Below are positions 18,338 to 27,177 of a stretch of 64,000 nt of DNA, in pieces; within the stretch, counting starts at the first letter, position 1; each line of letters opens with the position of its first letter. The DNA lies in NCBI RefSeq assembly GCF_025847205.1, contig NZ_JAOYTH010000020.1, forward strand, positions 1 to 64,000, given 5' to 3'. This DNA comes from Pararhizobium sp. YC-54 (lineage in GTDB: Bacteria; Pseudomonadota; Alphaproteobacteria; Rhizobiales; Rhizobiaceae). Both the position numbers and the translations under genes were made by a program. The notes under the pieces were generated by a model. The model made no database searches. It saw only the letters and a list, made by a program, of their open reading frames with translations, and was not told the origin of the DNA.

Positions 18338-18811
18338 CTAAAGCACTTGTGGTGCGACTGAGGGCGGCGTCAGGGCATAGCCTCGTCCCTCGTAGTCAAA
18401 CTCATGGAGCTGGTTGACCGGATCCGCCTTGTTGACGGGTGACGCGTAATACGCCCTGATCTCGACGATGCGCGTGACGTCATCGTTGAAGATGTACCAT
18501 TCGTCGCCGCGCAGCGCCTCGTTGATCGCGGTTTTCCAGTGCGTCCATTCGATCACGGCCTCGCGTCCATCCGGCGCGGCAAGCACCTTCTCGATCGTCC
18601 AACGCGAGCCCAGCGTCTTGACGCACCAGACCCATCCGTCGGCGATTGCGTCGGCGCCGCGCCAGGGGGCACCCGGCAGACCCGGCGGAAAATAGTGAAC
18701 CGCATCCGGCGTAAAGCAGTCGACAAGCCCTTGACGATCGGCATCATTGCAGGCCTGGAAATAGCGCCGGATCAACGCCTCTGCTTTCTGAGCAAGATTT
18801 TCCGTCATCAT
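18338..18811 (-). CDS. SnoaL/NTF2-like protein
   Basis: The 157-residue protein shows the NTF2-like fold pattern: an N-terminal helix LIRRYFQACNDADRQGLVDCFTPDAVHYFPP, then GADAIADGWVWCV, and a beta-rich end. Such proteins are often isomerases, hydratases or dehydratases in degradative operons. The tandem ATG start has GGAG upstream. It lies four bases after the RraA-like gene and nine before the YciI gene, all in the same transcript. No catalytic residue can be assigned with confidence. Confidence 0.75.
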   Translation of the reverse strand: MMTENLAQKAEALIRRYFQACNDADRQGLVDCFTPDAVHYFPPGLPGAPWRGADAIADGWVWCVKTLGSRWTIEKVLAAPDGREAVIEWTHWKTAINEALRGDEWYIFNDDVTRIVEIRAYYASPVNKADPVNQLHEFDYEGRGYALTPPSVAPQVL

Positions 18812-18815
18812 GAAC

Positions 18816-19547
18816 TCACTCCGCCGCCCGGTTCTTGGAACGCCACTCGGCGTATTCGTTCAATGTTTCCTCGTTCGGAGGATAGGTGCCCCAGAGTGAC
18901 GCGCCGGCATCGATCTTCGTAAACAGAAACTTTTCGCGCTGCTCCTGCTCGTAGGAATCGTTGGCCATCTCCTCGGCAATCGCACGCGGAATGACAACGA
19001 CGCCATCGCTATCGCCCACGACAATGTCGCCAGGATAAACGGCAACACCCGAGCAACCGATCGGCAACTGCATGTCGACCGCGCGATGGTATGCCGGACG
19101 GGTCGAAGCCGTGTTGGCAGCGCAGTAGGCAGGAAACGGCATGCGGGAAATTTCCGTGCCGTCGCGGAACGCGCCATCTGTGATTGCGGCAGCAACGCCT
19201 TTGCGCATCATGCGAGTCATCAGCATGTTCCCGGCGGATGCAGCCCGTGCATCGCCACGGCTGTCGATCACCAGGACCTGACCTGCCTCGATCGCCTCGA
19301 TGGCTTCCCATTGCATATTATCGTCGCCGCGCTTCTTGAGATCACCCAGATCCCAATCCTTGTCTTCGCGCGACGGAATAAAGCGCAACGTGAACGCCTC
19401 ACCCGCAAATGATCCGGCATCTGGATTGAGAGGCGTCAAGCCGACGAGAAACTGCTGACGGTAGTTACGCTTGAAAAGCTGGGTGGTGAGGGTGGCGGTC
19501 GAGCAAGCCTTGAGCTTGTCGAGCGTTTCCTTTGAAATCTCGGTCAC
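18816..19547 (-). CDS. RraA-type aldolase/decarboxylase family protein
   Basis: The 243-residue protein carries RraA/HMG-aldolase signatures: DSRGDARAASAGNMLMTRMMRKG, then AAITDGAFRDGTE, and a late IVVGDSDGVVVIP. Members are trimeric or hexameric; some are divalent metal-dependent class II pyruvate aldolases or oxaloacetate decarboxylases, others regulate RNase E. In a catabolic operon, a lyase acting on a 2-oxo acid is more likely. The start is a GTG at 19547 with GGGAG seven bases upstream. The substrate is unknown. Confidence 0.82.
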   Translation of the reverse strand: MTEISKETLDKLKACSTATLTTQLFKRNYRQQFLVGLTPLNPDAGSFAGEAFTLRFIPSREDKDWDLGDLKKRGDDNMQWEAIEAIEAGQVLVIDSRGDARAASAGNMLMTRMMRKGVAAAITDGAFRDGTEISRMPFPAYCAANTASTRPAYHRAVDMQLPIGCSGVAVYPGDIVVGDSDGVVVIPRAIAEEMANDSYEQEQREKFLFTKIDAGASLWGTYPPNEETLNEYAEWRSKNRAAE

Positions 19548-19580
19548 AGTGGTTCTCCCAATGATTTGGATCGTGGTATG

Positions 19581-20615
19581 TTATTTTGAGGCGGCGACCG
19601 CTTCGTCGACCATGTCGAACATCGAATATTTCGGAGCAAAGCCCAGGATCGCGCGCGCCTTGACGCTGCTGCCGTGTGTCTTACCCAGCTCGACGGGGAT
19701 GTTTGCCTCGACAAAACGGCGTCCGGTCTTTTTCGCCAGATAGGGGATGAACTCTCCAAGGCTGACCGGCGTGACCGGAGCAAGATTGAAGGTTTCGCCG
19801 ATGGCTTCGGGCTTGTCGAAAATTAGTAGCAGGCCCTGCACGATATCGCGCACATCCACCAATTCCTGCGTATGCGGGATACCATCGGCGTCTTTTGCCA
19901 GCAAAAGCGGCTCGTCGTCCGCCACCAGCGGCTCGAGAACGGCGAGGATCTGGGAAAGCTCCGAGTTCGATGTCGCGCCGGCGTGGTGGGTGCTGCTTGC
20001 TTTCAGGCTGCGAACACGGCTGTTCACGTAAAACGCTGCACCGGCATATTCGCCATTGGGATCGATGATCTCGCGGGCCGCTTCCGTGTGCGAGAAGACC
20101 GCAGTGCTGATGTCGAGGTTCTTCTCGGACTTGTGGTAGAACTTCACCATGTCCTCGCCGAGAACCTTGGTCATGCCATAAAAGGTGTACGGTTCCTTGG
20201 GATGGTTTTCGTCCGTGGGTCGGAAACGTGCGAACCGCGTCGGATAGACTTGGTCGCTCGACGCAAAGACCATGCGGACGTAGCGCTTTTGAGATTCGGC
20301 TGCCGCAACACGAAGCACATTGTAGGTGCCGACGACGTTGACGTCCCAAAGCAAATCGCGAGCAGTCGGCTGGAAAGAAATCACGGCAGCCATATGAAAG
20401 ACTGCGTCGACGCCGGCCATGGCGGCGGTCACATCTTCAAGTGAGGCGAGACTTCCGGTATGGCATACCACACCGGCAGCTTCCGTCGCAGCCTGGTTGG
20501 GGTCACCGGGAATGGCGATCGTGCGCACCTTGTGCCCACGCTTTATCAGTTCGCCCGATAGAACGCCACCGACACGGCCGGTTGCGCCTGATACGAAAAT
20601 TTCCATGGTCTCCAT
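19581..20615 (-). CDS. NAD-dependent epimerase/dehydratase family protein
   Basis: The 344-residue short-chain dehydrogenase-type protein has the cofactor motif GATGRVGG near its start and the catalytic YGMTK (YxxxK) with an upstream SSDQVY. The family includes sugar epimerases and uronate dehydrogenases. Given the lactonase-like domain and enolase-type dehydratase nearby, an oxidation that forms a sugar lactone is an attractive inference. It heads the metabolic operon. The start is either the ATG at 20615 or the one three codons later; neither has an ideal ribosome binding site. A putative operator lies about 160 bases upstream. Confidence 0.82.
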   Translation of the reverse strand: METMEIFVSGATGRVGGVLSGELIKRGHKVRTIAIPGDPNQAATEAAGVVCHTGSLASLEDVTAAMAGVDAVFHMAAVISFQPTARDLLWDVNVVGTYNVLRVAAAESQKRYVRMVFASSDQVYPTRFARFRPTDENHPKEPYTFYGMTKVLGEDMVKFYHKSEKNLDISTAVFSHTEAAREIIDPNGEYAGAAFYVNSRVRSLKASSTHHAGATSNSELSQILAVLEPLVADDEPLLLAKDADGIPHTQELVDVRDIVQGLLLIFDKPEAIGETFNLAPVTPVSLGEFIPYLAKKTGRRFVEANIPVELGKTHGSSVKARAILGFAPKYSMFDMVDEAVAASK

Positions 20616-20774
20616 CCCTGCAGCATTGTCCGCCGGCGATCACATCGTGAGATCAAGGTTGCGGCGGCATGATCGTTCTCGACTGGCTCAATGCCGTGTC
20701 GGCTCTATTCCACGATCCAAGCTTAGCAATTGCAGAGGTTTTCGAAAGCCATAGTTTGAAGGTCTGGTCGGAAC

Positions 20775-20791
20775 GTCTCACATACTGAGAT
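20775..20791. promoter_or_regulatory. Putative IclR operator, copy D
   Basis: GTCTCA-CATAC-TGAGAT matches the palindrome with one mismatch. It lies between the dehydratase gene and the epimerase-type gene, upstream of the metabolic operon. Confidence 0.5.
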
Positions 20792-21906
20792 CAGAGCTTA
20801 ACACCATACTTCTGTAGAACGCTAATGTCCGGATCGAATCCGATGCCGGGAGTCGAGACACTAGCCAGAACGCCGGCGGTCGGTTGGAAAGCTGGTGCGA
20901 CCCATGCTTCCGGGTCCACAAAGAGATATTCGACCAACGTCTCGGGCTCTGTCTGCGGCAGGAGAGCCAATGTCGCGAAATAGCCCGGGCCGAAGTAAGG
21001 CGTATGCGGCATCGCCGTTTTGCCCGCGTCTTTGCAGGATCGAAGAACGTTCACGTATTCGGTCACTCCACCCACTTTTGTCATGCTGGGTTGGGGATAG
21101 GTCACCGCATCGACAATGCGCTTGAAGTCGAAGGCAGTGGATGCGTTTTCGCCTGCGCCGACCGCTATCCCGGCAGCCTCGATGACCCTCATGGCTGCGT
21201 AATCGTCGGGCGGGAACACCGGTTCCTCCACCCAGAGCACGTTGCATTCTTTGAAAACGGAACGCAGTTCGAAAGTCTCCGTCGCGGTCCAGGCGCAGTT
21301 TGCGTCAACCATCAAGGGGACGTCTGGGCCGAGCACGGCGCGTGCTCTCCTGATGACATCAGGGGCGACTTCGTGAAGCTTGACATGTCGATAGCCCATT
21401 GCGAGCGCGCGTTCGCATTGCGCCTGCACAAGGTCAGCGGTTCCATAGCGCACAAGGCTTGCATAGGCCGAACGCTCAACTGAAGCTTCCGCACCGAGCA
21501 GCATCCAGAGCGGCTTGCCAGCCCTCTTTGCCGCAAGATCCCAAAGGGCGATGTCGACACCCGATAAGGCGAACATCGTAATGCCGTACCGGCCGAAAAG
21601 GTGAAGCTTCCTCTGGATGGAGAGGTTCCAGTCGGCAATGTCTTCAACGACCTGTCCCACGACGAACGGGGCAATCATCTTGTTGACCGCCGCATCGACG
21701 GCCTCCAGGCAGAAGTAGGAGAACGCCTCACCCCACCCGACGTTTCCATCCTCGTCCTCGACCTTCACCAGCACCATATCGAGCATATGCCAGCGGCTGG
21801 GCGTTCCCCCGGTACCGGCCCCGCCGTCCACGAATGGAATGCGAATTGGGTACGTCTTCAGCGACGCGATCTTTGGCAGAGACGTTGGGGGAAGCGAAGG
21901 CAGCAT
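20791..21906 (-). CDS. Enolase-superfamily sugar-acid dehydratase or cycloisomerase
   Basis: The 371-residue protein has the mandelate racemase/muconate lactonizing two-domain layout. Probable metal ligands are the aspartate in MVDANCAW, the glutamate in WVEEPV and the glutamate in GAGENAS. MPHTPYFGPG supplies a likely catalytic histidine. The usual KxK position reads K-L-H in HVKLHEV, so the second lysine is replaced by histidine. The reaction is likely dehydration or ring-opening of a sugar acid or lactone. It follows the IclR fusion gene by 14 bases, so both are probably transcribed together. Confidence 0.82.
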   Translation of the reverse strand: MLPSLPPTSLPKIASLKTYPIRIPFVDGGAGTGGTPSRWHMLDMVLVKVEDEDGNVGWGEAFSYFCLEAVDAAVNKMIAPFVVGQVVEDIADWNLSIQRKLHLFGRYGITMFALSGVDIALWDLAAKRAGKPLWMLLGAEASVERSAYASLVRYGTADLVQAQCERALAMGYRHVKLHEVAPDVIRRARAVLGPDVPLMVDANCAWTATETFELRSVFKECNVLWVEEPVFPPDDYAAMRVIEAAGIAVGAGENASTAFDFKRIVDAVTYPQPSMTKVGGVTEYVNVLRSCKDAGKTAMPHTPYFGPGYFATLALLPQTEPETLVEYLFVDPEAWVAPAFQPTAGVLASVSTPGIGFDPDISVLQKYGVKL

Positions 21907-21920
21907 CGTGGTCCTTGTCC

Positions 21921-23573
21921 TTAAAATAAAACCGGCAGCTCCGAACGGCCGCGCTCACCAGCCGACACAGACAGCAATTGTCCGCACAAAGGCGCGTTCG
22001 CGAGGCTTTCTCTGGAAAGACCGGAGCGGGCGCTGGTCACAAAGATCTGGGACATGTCGTCACCGCCGAAAGCCAGGCCGGTTGGGCTTGGAACCGGCAA
22101 GGCGATCGTCCGCTCGATTTCTCCGTTCTCGTCCAGCTTGACGATGCTCCAACCGTCGGAGAGGCCGGCCCAGAGATTATAGTTTTCATCGATTGCCAAT
22201 GCCTTTGGCGAACCGGCGACCTTGGGGATGTCGGCAAATTTTCGTTTTCTGCGACTTTCAGTCTCAAGCATGAAGATGGACTGGCGAGATGGCTGAGCGG
22301 CCATCAGCACTCCGTCTCCAGCAAACACAATGTCACTGACCTCGCCGGAAAGTTCGAACACGGCATCGAGACCATCCTCCCTTGTCCATGGTCCAATCTT
22401 GCTTAGGCCTGCTTCCGCATTGAAGACGGCTGCCCACAGCCCGCCTTCCGGTGACGCACGCAGCGCCTTGATTTCGAAGCCGGGCTCTCCGACGATCCGC
22501 TCTTTTAACGACGTCCGTGTGCCAACCACCAAGTCGCTTCCGACCCCGCAGATAAAGCCATCGTCTGTCAGACAAAACGCACTGATGCTTTCCGAAAGCG
22601 CATGAAGCGAGACGAAGTCGATCGGGTTTCCTGCTTCTCGAATGCTCGGCGCAAGCTGATCGGCCCAGTAGATTGAGCCGTGTTGTGCACTCCATCGTGG
22701 TGACGCGCCAACGAAGGCTGGCGCCGAGGTCCAGACGCGGTAATCGCCCGACTGACGGATTGTCGCCCTCAACGTTGGTCCAAGCTGACTGGAGATCCGT
22801 TTGGCAACCTCTGCCAACTCCTGGCCCAACTGCTCGGCGCGCTCAGGGTGCATGCGAAACGTCGGACCGGCCACACTGATTGCCGCGACCGGCTTTCCGT
22901 CGGGATCAAGGATCGCTGCTCCAACGCAGCGCGTGCCCATGACGATCTCCTCATCATCGATCGCATATCCGCGTGCCCGAACGATGGCGAGATGTGCGCG
23001 CAGCATAGCCGGATCTGTGATGGTGTTTTCGGTAAACGCGGCCAGGTCCGCGTTGATCACATTGTCGAGCTGCGTTCCCTCAAGACGAGAAAGGATAGCC
23101 TTGCCCTGACTGGTGCAATGCATGGGCTTCAAAACACCGAGCTTGGCTGCCGACCTCTTGTCATGCGCGCTCTCGAAGCGCCCGAGTGCGAGGACATGGC
23201 GACCTTCCTGCACCGCAAGATAGGCGGTCTCGCCGGTGAGGTCGCGCAACCGCCTCAACTCCACGGATGCGATAGAAGCGAGATCTGATGATGACCAGGC
23301 GTTCTGCGCCAGTTCCAGGAAGTTGAAACCGAGCGTGTAATACTGACTGATCGGATCGGGCCGGATGAGGCCGCGCGAGGCCAGCGCGGCGATGATGCGG
23401 TATAGGGTCGCCCGCGGGATACCGGTTTTCTCGGCGAGCATGTTCTGGTCTACGCGTCCAGGCGCATTGCCGATTAACTCCAGAATATCGCAGGCCTTGC
23501 CGATGAGCGCTGTGCCTGCAACGCTTTTCGGAGATATCAGGTCGGACGACCATTGAACTTCGCTCATCGACAT
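21921..23573 (-). CDS. IclR regulator fused to SMP-30/lactonase-like domain
   Basis: The 550-residue protein is about twice the length of a normal IclR regulator. Residues 20-85 form the helix-turn-helix (DQNMLAEKTGIPRATLYRIIAALASRGLI). Residues 90-270 form the effector domain (MHCTSQGKAILS and VGAAILDPDGKPVAAISVAG). Residues 290-550 resemble an SMP-30/gluconolactonase beta-propeller, with repeated blades such as ALRASPEGGLWAAVF, GSPKALAIDENYNLW and SPTGLAFGGDD. The propeller may sense or hydrolyse a lactone. The start ATG at 23573 has another ATG two codons later. The protein probably regulates this cluster through GTCTCA-N5-TGAGAC palindromes. Confidence 0.85.
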   Translation of the reverse strand: MSMSEVQWSSDLISPKSVAGTALIGKACDILELIGNAPGRVDQNMLAEKTGIPRATLYRIIAALASRGLIRPDPISQYYTLGFNFLELAQNAWSSSDLASIASVELRRLRDLTGETAYLAVQEGRHVLALGRFESAHDKRSAAKLGVLKPMHCTSQGKAILSRLEGTQLDNVINADLAAFTENTITDPAMLRAHLAIVRARGYAIDDEEIVMGTRCVGAAILDPDGKPVAAISVAGPTFRMHPERAEQLGQELAEVAKRISSQLGPTLRATIRQSGDYRVWTSAPAFVGASPRWSAQHGSIYWADQLAPSIREAGNPIDFVSLHALSESISAFCLTDDGFICGVGSDLVVGTRTSLKERIVGEPGFEIKALRASPEGGLWAAVFNAEAGLSKIGPWTREDGLDAVFELSGEVSDIVFAGDGVLMAAQPSRQSIFMLETESRRKRKFADIPKVAGSPKALAIDENYNLWAGLSDGWSIVKLDENGEIERTIALPVPSPTGLAFGGDDMSQIFVTSARSGLSRESLANAPLCGQLLSVSAGERGRSELPVLF

Positions 23574-23723
23574 GTCTCGCTTTTAGGGCCAATTTTTGAG
23601 ACAATCCAGCGCGGAACGACGTCCGCACCGCCTCTCAGCAGGAGATTGCCCACATGTTGAGACTAAAGCAAGGGAAGCGATGGAGGATCTTGGCGAAGTC
23701 GAGATCGATGCATAAAAGGCAAC

Positions 23724-24620
23724 TCAGCCCGCCTGTATGACCTCGACACGCACAACGCCTTGCAGGACCTCGCCTGGGAGCATGATCTTTGCGCCAGTCA
23801 TCTCGGGCTCGCCGTTGAGGTTCCACGCGTTTGCGATGTGCGATACAGGTTCGACACAGATGTGGGCTGGGTCGCCTCGGTGGACAACAAGGCCCATGAA
23901 AGCTGACGTCGCCGTGACACGGGAGCGAAAACCGTCGGCATGGCGGATCTCAGCCTCCGTCCAATCCTGCAGATACTGGGTCGGCAAGTACTTGGTGGAT
24001 TGTCTGTTGGTGACGGACACGCGATCGCCCAAGGGCAAGTAATCATCGCCGTGTGGCCAGCGATATTTTGCATCGACGGAAACGGGGTCCGGTGAGGCAA
24101 AATAAGGATGCCACCCAAGGCCGCCTGGCATTGGACGGTCGTCGAGATTTTTCAAAGACAAAGCGAGAGTGAGCACATTGTCTTCGATCTCGAAGTCCTG
24201 GAAGGCTTCGAAAGCCCATGGCCAATGATCGTCCCGGTCATAGGAAAGGCGCATGACCAGACGAGACGGCGTGTGCTCGACAAGCTGCCAAGGCCTGGTA
24301 TGACCAGGCCCGTGTAACGTATGCGGCAGTGCTGCAGGGTGAGGCGGAAGGTCAAATGTCTCAGCCCCTACGACAAGCCGACCACCTTCGATACGATTGT
24401 GGTACGGAACAAGGGGGTATGCACCGCCGCGCGGCCAAATGAGTGTATCGAACGACTGGGGCTTTGCAGGAACAAGAATGTCCGGGCCGTCGGCAACAGC
24501 CAACTTTAAGAGACGTCCGCCCATGGAAGGGCAAACTTGGGCAGAAAGCCTGTTGGACGATATTTCGAATTGTTTTTCGGCATGCAACAACGTCATCGCG
24601 ATAGTCCCACTGAAATTCAC
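23724..24620 (-). CDS. Aldose 1-epimerase family protein
   Basis: The 298-residue protein fits the galactose mutarotase-like fold. It has LVPYHNRIEGGRL near the start, histidines in LPHTLHGPGH and GLGWHPYF, and a late glutamate in ICVEPVSH. Such enzymes interconvert sugar anomers. I used the GTG at 24620, which has GGAG at a suitable distance; the ATG eight codons later is an alternative. It lies upstream of the regulator gene and has its own promoter gap, which contains one of the putative operators. Confidence 0.82.
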   Translation of the reverse strand: MNFSGTIAMTLLHAEKQFEISSNRLSAQVCPSMGGRLLKLAVADGPDILVPAKPQSFDTLIWPRGGAYPLVPYHNRIEGGRLVVGAETFDLPPHPAALPHTLHGPGHTRPWQLVEHTPSRLVMRLSYDRDDHWPWAFEAFQDFEIEDNVLTLALSLKNLDDRPMPGGLGWHPYFASPDPVSVDAKYRWPHGDDYLPLGDRVSVTNRQSTKYLPTQYLQDWTEAEIRHADGFRSRVTATSAFMGLVVHRGDPAHICVEPVSHIANAWNLNGEPEMTGAKIMLPGEVLQGVVRVEVIQAG

Positions 24621-25170
24621 TTAGCTCCGTTCGCGTTGCGTAGCGCCTATCAATCCCGCTTTGGATTGAGACCGTGCTGTTCACCCGCATTTGCCGGTGA
24701 CTGGCTCGCGAACTTTGTGGACAACATAATGGTCCGGAACGCTTCTAGTCATGTCCTTTGAAAGTGTCAGTGGAAACGCGTCTCAGGATGTAAGACGGAA
24801 GACTAGTGAGCCTACAATTACGTGGCGTTGTGTAAAAGCCAGACCCCAACAGCTGCAGTCATCGCTCCCAGCGGACGCAAGAACTGACCTTTAGAAAATC
24901 GGTGTTGTTGAAAGGATTCGAACCAACGACCCGCCGCTCAATTGTGCGTCATGACCGAATAAGCTATTGAAATTCATCAAGAACAGCCAGCGTTGCCCCG
25001 GCGTTTGATCACCGTCGATAGACCTGCCGCGGATGTAATTCTGCCTTGCGCCATCGGTTATCAGAAAATCTGCACCCGGCATTTTTCGCAGTTTGAACTT
25101 TTCCCCAAAGTTGCATCTTCCCTCGACGAACGATACTTTTGCTTGTCCATATTCTGTGCCATGGATCATC
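24621..25170. other. Boundary gap between catabolic cluster and defence island
   Basis: The 550 bases hold a putative operator at 24780 and, at 24899-24945 on the minus strand, a stretch containing GGTTCGAATCC, the T-loop consensus of tRNAs. The T-stem next to it does not pair fully, so it is at best a tRNA fragment. The promoter of the nuclease operon must lie near the right end. No gene was supported. Confidence 0.4.
24780..24796. promoter_or_regulatory. Putative IclR operator, copy F
   Basis: GTCTCA-GGATG-TAAGAC matches the palindrome with one mismatch. It lies about 160 bases upstream of the aldose epimerase gene, in the first promoter gap of the catabolic cluster. Confidence 0.45.
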
Positions 25171-27177
25171 ATGCACATCGAAAGCCTCTCGATCCGTAAT
25201 TTCCGCTGCTTCGGTGATGAAGCGGTCCATATCAATCTTGCAGCCGGCACCAACGCGTTCGTTGGAAACAACGGGGCGGGGAAGACCGCCGCTCTTGAGG
25301 CATTGAAGAGGCTGTTTTCACCGATCGCCGCCGAAAGGCAGATCAGGCGGTCCGATGTCCATTTCGGCCTAGGGGAAGACATTCACACTATTAATGGATC
25401 CGAGCGGGAGATCGTCATCGAGGCCGTTTTCGGGTTTCCGGGCAACACGACTAATGCCCAGGTATTCACAGACCTGTTCTTCAACGGCATCGACAAGAGC
25501 CTGAAGGTAAGAGTGCGGCTCGAATGCAAATACAGCCGTGCAAATGCGATCGACGATGACCTCGAGACCAAGTTCTACGCCGTGCGAACTCTCGATCCAG
25601 TCCCGTTCGGTCCGGACGATGAAAGGAAGACGCCGCTTCGTGGACGCCCTACCCAGTACGCAGAGGTGGTCTACATTCCCGCCCACAGGGATTCGCGGGG
25701 CGTCAGCCAAACCGCTCTTCGAAACCTCCTTCAACGGCTAGAGCGATCCGCGGACTGGGACGAGAACACAAAGTCCAAGTCGAAAGGATTCGCCGAGGAC
25801 CTCCAGAAAAACCTCAACGATACACCTGCTCTCAAAATGGTGACGCAGACCCTGGAGGGTTTCTGGGCTTCTCTTCATGACGGCCACTATGACGGAAAGG
25901 TCGAACTTGGGGTTATTGCCACCGAGTTTCAGAAGCTTATCCGAGATCTTACCTTACGCTTTATGAAAGCCCCAGGGGGTGGCCTGCGACAACTGGACGA
26001 GCTCAGCGAGGGGCAGACCTCGCTCCTGTATTTCGCGTTGTCCGCGACTCTGCATAAGCTGATGTCAGACATGCAGAAGGCCGCGCCGAAGAAGCTGGAG
26101 GGCTTCGTAGTCCCAGATTTTATCTACCCGCCGCTCACAATATTCGCCCTGGAAGAACCGGAGAACCACCTAGCGCCGTTCTACCTTCCAAAGTTGATTT
26201 CGCTGCTCGACACGCTCAACAAGGACGGCACGGCACAGGCTGTCGTGACGAGCCACGCAACAAGCATACTTAGTAGAATTCCGCCGCGCCACGTCCGGTA
26301 TTTCCGAATGGAGCCATCCTTCCTGACGAGTCGTGTTCTTGCGCTCCCCCTTCCGGAAAAGGAATCGGATGAAGACAAGTTCGTTCAGCAAGTCATCCTG
26401 GCGAATCCTGAAATTTACTTCGCAAGGCTGGTGATCGTCGGAGAGGGCGACACCGAGCGATTGGTGATTCCGAGGATCGCAGATGCGCTTGGCGTCAGTC
26501 TGGATCCTTCGTTCATTGCCTACGTCTCAATCGGAGGACGCCACGCGCAGCATCTTTGGCGACTTTTGAACGGCTTGGATATCCCGCATATTACATTGCT
26601 AGACTTCGACCTTGGTCGCACTGGTGGCGGGATCGGACGGCTGAAGAACGCGGTCTCCTGGCTGTCGGACCTCGGTCCCTCTTACGTACCGACATGGTTG
26701 GACAACGACAAGAATGAAGTGCCAGCAACGGTGGAGGCTGTCGCTGCCCTGCCTCCGTTTACAAAGGACACTTATCTCCCATGGGCACATTGGTTGCGGC
26801 GCCGGAACATTTTTTATTCCGCACCCGTCGACCTTGATATGATGATGCTCCAAGCCTTCCCGGATGCGTACGGGGCCGAAACGCCCTATCATCCAAACGC
26901 CACCCCTGAGGAGATCACAAGACTTGAAAAGAGCGTGTTCAAGAAGGGCGCCGGGCGCACTGAGATTAACTCGGTGGGGCTTTCGATCACTAGCGAGCAG
27001 CTCCACGCCTACGACGAGCTGTTTAAATCTAGTTCAAAACCAGGATCACACCTTCTCGCGTTCACGAAGCTAACACATGAGAAAATCCAGGCAGGCTGCC
27101 CAGAGCCTCTGAGGGCAGTCGTCACTCGAGCAAAAGAGATAATGGCGGCAAAAGCAAAGTCCGGAGATGGCGTGTGA
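25171..27177 (+). CDS. OLD-family ATPase/TOPRIM nuclease, GajA-like
   Basis: The 668-residue protein has an ABC-type ATPase with Walker A GNNGAGKT at residues 33-39, a signature-like LSEGQTSLL near 278, Walker B IFALEEPENHL near 324-333 and a switch histidine in VTSHATSIL. A C-terminal TOPRIM follows, with VGEGDTERLVIP at 423-434 and LLDFDLG at 476-482. This ATPase-plus-TOPRIM layout is that of OLD nucleases and of GajA in Gabija phage defence. The ATG at 25171 opens the typical MHIESLSIRNFRCF; no good ribosome binding site precedes it. It overlaps the helicase gene by four bases. As the first gene of a three-gene operon it probably cuts invading DNA. Confidence 0.88.
   Translation: MHIESLSIRNFRCFGDEAVHINLAAGTNAFVGNNGAGKTAALEALKRLFSPIAAERQIRRSDVHFGLGEDIHTINGSEREIVIEAVFGFPGNTTNAQVFTDLFFNGIDKSLKVRVRLECKYSRANAIDDDLETKFYAVRTLDPVPFGPDDERKTPLRGRPTQYAEVVYIPAHRDSRGVSQTALRNLLQRLERSADWDENTKSKSKGFAEDLQKNLNDTPALKMVTQTLEGFWASLHDGHYDGKVELGVIATEFQKLIRDLTLRFMKAPGGGLRQLDELSEGQTSLLYFALSATLHKLMSDMQKAAPKKLEGFVVPDFIYPPLTIFALEEPENHLAPFYLPKLISLLDTLNKDGTAQAVVTSHATSILSRIPPRHVRYFRMEPSFLTSRVLALPLPEKESDEDKFVQQVILANPEIYFARLVIVGEGDTERLVIPRIADALGVSLDPSFIAYVSIGGRHAQHLWRLLNGLDIPHITLLDFDLGRTGGGIGRLKNAVSWLSDLGPSYVPTWLDNDKNEVPATVEAVAALPPFTKDTYLPWAHWLRRRNIFYSAPVDLDMMMLQAFPDAYGAETPYHPNATPEEITRLEKSVFKKGAGRTEINSVGLSITSEQLHAYDELFKSSSKPGSHLLAFTKLTHEKIQAGCPEPLRAVVTRAKEIMAAKAKSGDGV

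Noticed and set aside
24899..24972. Complete tRNA gene
   Set aside because: Only the T-loop is recognisable; no anticodon arm or matching acceptor stem can be folded by eye.
24894..25160. Minus-strand frame ending LSGGSLVRILSTTPIF
   Set aside because: About 90 open codons read fairly naturally, but there is no start signal or family match, and the frame runs into the promoter zone of the nuclease operon.
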